Position numbers and translations under genes: made by a program. The notes beneath the pieces were generated by a model, which was given only the letters and a program-made list of their open reading frames with translations, did not search any database and had not been told where the DNA came from. A DNA stretch of 64,000 nt from Parietaria judaica (lineage: Eukaryota; Streptophyta; Magnoliopsida; Rosales; Urticaceae). Positions 57,270 to 64,000 of the stretch are shown piece by piece. The number at the start of each line of letters is the position of its first letter. The first letter of the stretch is position 1. The stretch spans positions 5,611,501-5,675,500 of the forward strand of contig OX940870.1 of assembly GCA_954871525.1 (NCBI GenBank), in the 5' to 3' direction.

Positions 57270-59154
57270 ACTGTAAATGGAATATTTTCGTGGCAGTGTA
57301 AAACAGCTCAAGAGATACTTATTCATGCCTGAACCCTCAATGACTTTTTTGTTGTTGTTATCTTAAAAAATAAGTAGTTTTCTTTATTTGTCGAAATATT
57401 GTCGTTGATATTTTATTGGAAACGCATGGTTCTTTAAATCGTCCGAATGAGAAGCCATTGTAACACAATTATGTTAATTTCTTTATCGTTTATCGTCTCA
57501 ATCCTAGTAATTAATTTGCTCACGTCGTTGGCATTTTTAAATTAGTTTTTAGAGTATTTTTAAAATGTTTTGCACTTAGTAATAGTTAAATATGATTTCA
57601 TCATCTCATGGAATGTAAAAATAAAATAAAATTGGACAATGTCCAGTCCAATTATGGGACTTTGCATGCAATTTCCAGTCATCTTTTCTATGTCATAGAA
57701 ATTAAAATTAAAATATGTACAAATTAGTAAATTGAAAATGGTTTGTTTTTCTTATGGCATCATTAATGGGGAGGCTATATCCGAGGAAGAAACGTAGTGT
57801 CATTTATTACGTGTACTATTAAGTGCAAACAAACAAAGCCTAATTTAATTATCACCTCGACATTCTATTATGTACAACGACTGATTTCTATCATTTTATT
57901 TATTTATAATATCATTTTTATTACTTAGCCATTTCCCCCCTCTATTATTGATTTTTTTTTTCAGCACCAACATTGGCGTTGTTTACTTATTGTATTAAAT
58001 GAAATTATATTAAATGTTTTAGTGAAACAATGATGGTCAATTTTTGGGATTTCATTCCAGGTGAAAGAGAAAATACGTTCAATTATGGCTCGTTATAGTT
58101 CATATTCGTTATTGTCATTCACAATAGTCTCATATAAACAAGTCTTCAATAAATAACGTTTACGTAATGAAACAAAATCATTGAAACTTTCTACTAAACA
58201 CAACGGCTTTCTAATTCTTTGGTCAATATTTACAAGATTCTTGATAAATAAGAAGAGAGAATGTTTGCTATGACTGAAGCCGAAGTGTCGATGGTCTTCT
58301 CACTTCTCAAGAATCAACACATTACCGAGTCTAAGCACACATATATTTGACGCAGTGGAAGCATGGTTTGTTTTTCGCTTACGAATGCTAATACTTGATT
58401 CTTTCCTGTTTATTCAACAAATGCAGATCTCAAATTTATGCACGAAAATCGTAATCCTCTCAAGAATTTGGATTTGGAGAAGAAAAAAAAATGCGGAGGT
58501 TTCAGTTTGTATGTTCTGATCCGTAGAAAGACATAAATAACTACGAGACAAAAAGACAAAAAAATGATGAAATTTTGAAGTGCTCGGAACTCGGTTAAAA
58601 TTCATTTTGCTGAGGCCTGAGGGCCCACCCTAACATAATTAAGTACCGTATAATAATATCGTAGTAAACTTCACTTGAATTCGTTGGTTTGATTTTGACA
58701 CTCTTGAGTAAAAAATTAAAAGCCTTTAAAACACTCTATATACGTTAAGACTTGTTCAACATATACATATTATATATATATATATATATGTTGTGCATAG
58801 CTGTCGATGTCATGTATCAAATACATATATTTCTCAATGGAATATAAGCATACAAATTAATATTTTGCAGAGATTCATCTTTGAGTTGGTCAGAGTAAAC
58901 GTGTATAATATGACGAATGAGATGTGTCAAATAAACAATCTAAATTAAGAGAGTAATTAATTATAAACACCTTTGACGGTTTAAAAAAAATACTAAAAAA
59001 ATTCAAGCTCTCAAATCAATATAACATTTCAGTTTAAGAGAGCCTTAAATTCAGTAGTCCCAAATATTTGTCTACACACACACAAACATATATATGTATT
59101 ATATATATAGATGATCGTAAAGCTCTTTGAGAGACTCATACTTGAAGAAATAAT
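57270..59154. other. intergenic between TAF10 and GLR2
   Basis: AT-rich with poly-T tracts and a short TA run (58770-58788). TATATATAGATG near 59101-59113, about 45 bases upstream of the GLR start, is a TATA candidate. No gene seen. Confidence 0.4.
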
Positions 59155-61668
59155 ATGGAGTTTCTTGGCACCAAGTTATACCGTATCTCCTTCTTCGTCT
59201 TTCTAATTGTTTGTCACGCGACCAGAGCGCAAACCGAGACATTCCTTCCGGTAAAAGTAGGCGTGGTTATCGACCTCGAAACGCCGGTGGTGAAGATTTG
59301 GATGAGCTGCATCAACATGGCGATATCAGACTTCTACGCCTCTCGTCCGCACTTCAACACTCGCTTGCTCCTCCGTACACGCGACTCCGGGGAAGATGAC
59401 GTCGTTGCAGCCAGCGCAGGTTATCTCTCTTAAGTCTCGTTGAGCTCTTAACTAACCCATAATTAATTAAGCTCTAACGTTTATCGATCGTTACGCTTGA
59501 TTTGAACGATATTAGTGCCTTGTTTCCCCCAAAAAATTCAAGTACCGATTGATCAAAATTTGTATGGGCTGATTATGGTCAACTTTCAATTTCAGCAAAT
59601 ATGTATTATATTATTATATAATGTAAGATCTGTTTTAATTCAGTCAAATTAATGGGACGAACGTAGAGTATAGTTCAATATAGCGAGCTGACTACATGAT
59701 GTTAGTAAACTAATGATAGATACAGATAAAGATTGCCAAGTATATAACCAATAATAATATTGGGTTCCTCACCGTAGGGGTGTGCATGGGTTGGATTGGG
59801 TCGGTCCGATGCAAAACATGAACCCGACCCGATCTTATTGGGTTTTGGAAAAGCAACCCAATCCGATCCAAATTTTTTGAAGGCTCAATCCAACCCAACC
59901 CGAAAAACTATGGGTTGGGTTGGGTCATTGGCCTAAACTAAAATTTTAAAAAATATATATAAATATTTTATCGAATAACACTTAAATTTAAACCGTCAAT
60001 TAATGAACAGAGATTTCATATTACTGTTTTAAACACCCAATTCAAAATTCAAACGTTATTATAATCTTAAACATTAAATAACACAAGTACGGAACATAGT
60101 CGTAAAATAAACTAGAAATGTGGTCGTAACATAAACTAGAAACATAGTCATAGATATTAAATAATGACTAAACATAAAAATGAGACTTTAGAAATACTTT
60201 TTTTTTATTCGTTGTGTGTTTTTACTTACTTAAACTACAAAAATATGTTTAAAAAATTAATTAATTATTTGAAAAAAACTTGATTGGGTCAATTGGGCCG
60301 GCCCAACCAATATATCTAGCCCAACCCCAACCCGACTATTAATTCGAGTTGAACACAACCCAACCCGATAACTATTGGGTTAATTGGGTTGGGTTCAATT
60401 GGGTTGGGTTCAATTGTTGGGTTGGGTTTTTTTTGCACACCTCTACCTGACCATCCGGACCCCCGATTTTTAGGGACTAAAAATTAATTTAAATATTTAA
60501 AATTAAAAAATATATAAAAATAAACCGGACCCGGTACAGTCCGGGTCTATATATTTTTAGACACGGACCAGTCCGGGTCCGGATTAAATATTTTTTTTAT
60601 TCCCGAACATCCAGTTAGACATAATTAAATCAATGAAAACTACCCAATAATTTGACTTAATTAAATTAGTTTCTACGTTCCTTAGAAATTTTATATATTA
60701 TCATTGCCGAGCTTATAAGAGTGAACCACTGTTGAGGGAGATTTCCGCCGCCCTTTTTTCAGTCACAAAGTTAAACAAAAAATAATAATAATGGTGGTGG
60801 TGGGCTGAATATATCTATTTTATTATAATGAATAGGGCTCGGTTTCTCTCGTTTGATAGCTTGGACAAATGAAATACAGCGAACAATGGTTTCCTTTAGG
60901 ATCCTGCTATACTCGAAATCTCAATGAACTTAGAGACTCAGAACAACAAGAATGACTGAAAGTGAGAACAACGATTATGGAATACTGAATATTGAATGTC
61001 GAATGCCTTCACTTGAGACTTTACATGCATATTTATAGCCTTAGGGTTTCCTATGATTACTTCATTTCTTGTTCCTCTAATCTCGCTAGATTTTTCCTTC
61101 ATGTCGCTTGATTTGTTGCTGACTTCCTTTGAATACGTGGTCAACTCCATGATTCTCTCCCTGATTAACCGATTCTCCTTTATTCTTGTGATACGTGCTT
61201 ATCTCCTTATTAATGCGCTGAGATCTTTGCGATGACCTTCTTCCCGATGAGCTTCTGTCCGAGCAAGTATTCCGATGAAATCCTGCGAGTAAGCACTTGC
61301 TCGGACTAAAGCTGGTCGTTGGCTGATGTCTGCTCGGGCGTGCTCCTCCGTTGACTGATAGTCAACTAATCTTCTTGCTTCCATTCTATGTCGTTTTCGG
61401 GAGGAAACGACACAAGTTGTGTTGAGGATGGATTTGACGAAATCCGACCTTAACAACCACTATAATTAAATTTCTAATATGTATTCAAATTATTTTTTTC
61501 ATTTTTGATTTGGTCGATTAGGTTTAACGACATACTAGTCAAGTTTGTATTGAAGTCTAACTCTAAGCTTGAATGTTGATTGAAAAAAAGATATATTATT
61601 CTGTAACACCAACTTTTTCTTTGACCTAGTCACACATATATAATTCTTGTCCATGGACTCTATGTTTA

Positions 61669-61723
<55 letters not shown>

Positions 61724-63556
61724 TAATTAACCAAACATGTACACTTCACAGCTTTGGAGCTGATAAAGAACGAGCAAGTGCAAGCAATCCTGGGACCGCA
61801 GTCATCAAGCGAAGCCAAATTCATAATAGAACTGGGCCAAAAAGCTCACGTTCCGATCCTCTCCTTCACCGCCACGAGCCCCGCTCTCACCTCCGCCTCG
61901 CGAAGCCCCTACTTTTTCCGCGCCGCCATCAACGACTCTTCCCAAGTCACTGCGATAAGCGCCCTCGTCGCCGCCTTCGGGTGGCGAGAAGTCGTCCCAA
62001 TCTACACCGACGACGAGTACGGCGAAGGCATCGTGCCCTACCTTGTCGACGCGCTGCAGGGCATCAACACGCGTGTGCCTTACCGGAGCGTGATACCGCC
62101 CTCGGCCAGCGAGGACGAGATGGAGAGCGAGCTGTACAAGCTGATGACGATGCAGACTAGGGTTTTCGTGGTCCACATGGAGTACACGCTGGGCTCTCGG
62201 CTGTTCGAGAAGGCCCAGGAGATGGGGATGATGGAGCAAGGCTTTGTTTGGGTCGTGACAAACGACTTCACGGACTTGTTGGGGTCGGTGAGTCCTTCGG
62301 TCATTGACTCCATGCAAGGCGTGTTGGGAGTGAAGACCTACGTGCCCAAGACTCGGAAGCTCGAGAGCTTCAGAGAGCGATGGAGAAGGGAGTTTCGGCG
62401 AGAGAATCCTGATGTTCTTCAAGCGGAGCTGAATGTGATGAGCTTTTGGGCATATGATTCGGCCTTTGCCTTGGCCTTGGCTGTTGAGAAGGTATCATTT
62501 TTCTTTTATCGATCGGAATTAAATTTATTCAAATAATCATGTTACGTGTTTGAAAGAGAATTTTTTACTAGTTCTCTTCTCTATTGATTTTAGTCCATAT
62601 AATTGTGACATTTTACATTAATATTATTTTGAGTTTTTTATTATTATTATTATTATTGTTTTTTTGGTGTCAATTTAACTTAATTTACATTGCAAGCCGG
62701 CCTTTTATTTATTCTTTACTTAAAAAAAAAAGAAGTATTTGAATCGGATACGGTACCAGAGTCGACTTAAAACGATAATATTAAAAAAATGCTTACTCTA
62801 TGAAAAACAAAAATTACCATGAAAACGAAATAACAAATAAATCATCCTAAAATATACACAAAAAACAACACAAGAGAGCAATCTAAATGTTTAAAGCAAT
62901 ATATTCATATTATCTACTCTGAAAGACTTTTATTTTTTATTTTATTGTGTAATTTGAGAAAGGTATATGTTGAGAGCGGAAACAAGACAAACTTTGTGTC
63001 CGAGACGAGGCGGGACGATGGGGGTTCGACGGATCTTGATGCTTTGGATGTGTCTAGAAATGGTCCTAGACTTTGCGACGCCTTGTCGAGTACGAAGTTC
63101 ACAGGTTTAGCCGGGGATTTTAGCCTAGTCAACGGGCAGTTACAAACATCTACATTTGAGATACTTAACGTGGTCGGTGGCGGAGGAAGACGGATCGGGT
63201 TTTGGTCACCGGGAAAGGGGCTAACGAGAAACCTGACTCGACAACAGAAAATGGGACTGGGACCCATCATATGGCCCGGAGAATCCACGGTCGTTCCAAA
63301 AGGGTGGGTGATTCCGACGAACGCGAAGCGGCTGAGAATCGCGGTTCCGGTGAAGGACGGGTTCAAAGAGTTTGTGGACGTTAAGATTGACCAGGAGACA
63401 AAGTCAACGCAGGTAAGGGGGTTCTCTATGGATGTGTTTGAGGCAGCGGTGGGAGAGTTAGACTATGCTCTTCCGTATGACTACATACCCTTCGCAAAGC
63501 CTGACGGGTCGAGCGCTGGCACTTACGATGACATGGTCTATCAAGTCTATCTTGGG
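59155..63556 (+). CDS. GLR2: glutamate-receptor-like channel, clade 2 (5' part; continues beyond window)
   Basis: Three exons are visible: 59155-59419, 61752-62491, 62963-63556 (533 residues so far; the exon ends VYLG|GTAAGT and the gene continues past 64000). Residues 1-25 form a signal peptide (MEFLGTKLYRISFFVFLIV then CHATRAQ). The amino-terminal receptor domain follows: VKVGVVIDLE, AILGPQSSSEAKFI, VPILSFTATSPALT, SPYFFRAAINDSSQ, FGWREVVPIYTDDEYGEGIV and MSFWAYDSAFALALAVEK. The S1 ligand-binding half starts near 457 (KRLRIAVPVKDGF, GFSMDVFEAAV, YDYIPFAKPDG). Pore helices M1-M3 and S2 lie outside the window. The domain order and RLRIAVPVK are typical of plant GLR2-clade cation channels at the plasma membrane. 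Intron 1 (2.3 kb) is enlarged by two TE insertions. Confidence 0.92.
59775..60445. mobile_element. hAT-type MITE, 671 bp, in GLR intron 1
   Basis: Left end TAGGGGTGTGCATGGGTTGG and right end (reverse complement) TAGAGGTGTGCAAAAAAAACC form the termini. Flanks CCTCACCG and CCTGACCA match at 6 of 8 positions, an eroded target duplication. Subterminal GGGTTGGG/CCCAACCC words recur on both sides. No transposase ORF. Confidence 0.75.
60730..61456 (-). mobile_element. solo LTR (727 bp) of the 17741-22761 family, in GLR intron 1
   Basis: Starts TGTTGAGGGAGATTT and ends CGAAATCCGACCTTAACA, matching both ends of the LTRs at 17741 and 22171 (TGTAGAGGGCGATTT and CGAAATCCGACATCAACA). A perfect 5-bp duplication ACCAC flanks it (60725-60729 and 61457-61461). 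Only one LTR is present. It is longer and diverged, so it represents an older or different subfamily. Same orientation as the full element. Confidence 0.9.
61670..61721. repeat. (TA)n microsatellite, about 52 bp, close to GLR exon 2
   Basis: A perfect TA run ends 30 bases before the intron 1 acceptor (CACAG at 61747-61751). Confidence 0.95.
62492..62962 (+). other. GLR intron 2
   Basis: Intron with AT-rich content and no separate features; donor GTATCA and acceptor AAAG. Confidence 0.7.
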
Positions 63557-63797
63557 GTAAGTTTTTTTTTTTTTTTTATGATTTTTTTTTTTATAAATAA
63601 TTCTTGCAAATGAAGTGGGTACAAATTCTTTGTTTGGATAGGAAAACTAGGGTATTAATAATGAAAAATTAGGCGATATTTAGAGTATTGTTACAACTTA
63701 CAAGGATTGATTGATCTAATTTTATAATAAAGTCAACTCTCTCTTATATCTATGGATGGACTATGGGTTAGCTTTTATATTTATCAAATGATATTGG

Positions 63798-64000
63798 CAG
63801 GGTAAATACTAAAAGTATTTGAAAAATTAATGTTAAATACTCATTTTTGTTTTAGCCGGATAAAATATCAATACTTCACTCTCACGTTAAAGGCATGTAC
63901 CAACCCCCAAAAAAGTACCTATCTATAACGTGACAGAAAAGTGTTGATATTTTATCCATTTAAAACAAAGAACAAGTATCTAACACTGGTTTTTCAAATA
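63798..64000. mobile_element. foldback MITE in GLR intron 3, cut by the window end
   Basis: Starts AGGGTAAATACTAAAAGT; from about 63800 the sequence pairs with its reverse complement near 63910-64000 (GGATAAAATATCAA and its partner, AACGTGA and its partner). The right terminus lies beyond the window. Long palindromic arms suggest a Mutator-like MITE. Confidence 0.6.

Noticed and set aside
61805..62422. Minus-strand ORF of 205 codons in GLR exon 2
   Set aside because: Shadow of a long GC-rich exon.

Overview
The window is nuclear DNA from a flowering plant, almost certainly a eudicot. Genes are split by GT-AG introns, intergenic DNA is very AT-rich with long (TA)n runs, and every recognisable protein belongs to a plant family: DUF1336, ABC1K, clade-type PP2C, CONSTANS-like, GLUTAMINE DUMPER, plant TAF10 and clade-2 glutamate-receptor-like. 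I reconstructed exons by hand from splice sites and reading frame. Species cannot be determined from the sequence alone.

Layout, left to right. A single-exon DUF1336/EDR2-like gene (-, 2634-3500) is followed by a TE-rich stretch with an inverted short repeat and a 1.65 kb hAT-type element. Next come a two-exon gene for a 51-residue membrane protein (-, 10152-10395) and, divergently, a 14-exon ABC1K atypical kinase gene (+, 11081-16236). A 5,021-bp LTR element (17741-22761) sits between ABC1K and an 8-exon PP2C gene (+, 24221-26441). Then follow a kelch-like intronless ORF (+, ~29093-29778), COL4 (-, 31968-33426), a GLUTAMINE DUMPER gene (-, 38537-39073), a 12-kb gene-free AT-rich stretch with MITEs and a Cassandra solo LTR, a mitochondrial-type Rossmann protein gene (+, 51867-54078), TAF10 (+, 55221-57269) and the 5' part of a GLR2 gene (+, 59155 to beyond the window end).

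The order DUF1336 - small membrane protein - ABC1K - PP2C - COL4 - GDU - TAF10 - GLR2 resembles, as I remember it, related Arabidopsis blocks on chromosomes 5 (around At5g24920-At5g25020), 4 (around At4g31720-At4g31750) and 2 (around At2g24710-At2g24790). The genes do not form a pathway; they are independent housekeeping and signalling genes in a conserved linkage block.

The most unusual object is the LTR element. Its two 591-bp LTRs look identical and it has a GTGTT target duplication, yet it has no recognisable gag or pol. Its interior is mostly tandem arrays of at least five unrelated repeat units plus an ORF antisense to the element. A diverged solo LTR of the same family lies in GLR intron 1. 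Many other mobile elements have precise target-site duplications visible in the sequence: hAT-type (three GC-ended elements and one 219-bp MITE), a Mutator-like foldback MITE, and a Cassandra solo LTR carrying a 5S rRNA-derived promoter.
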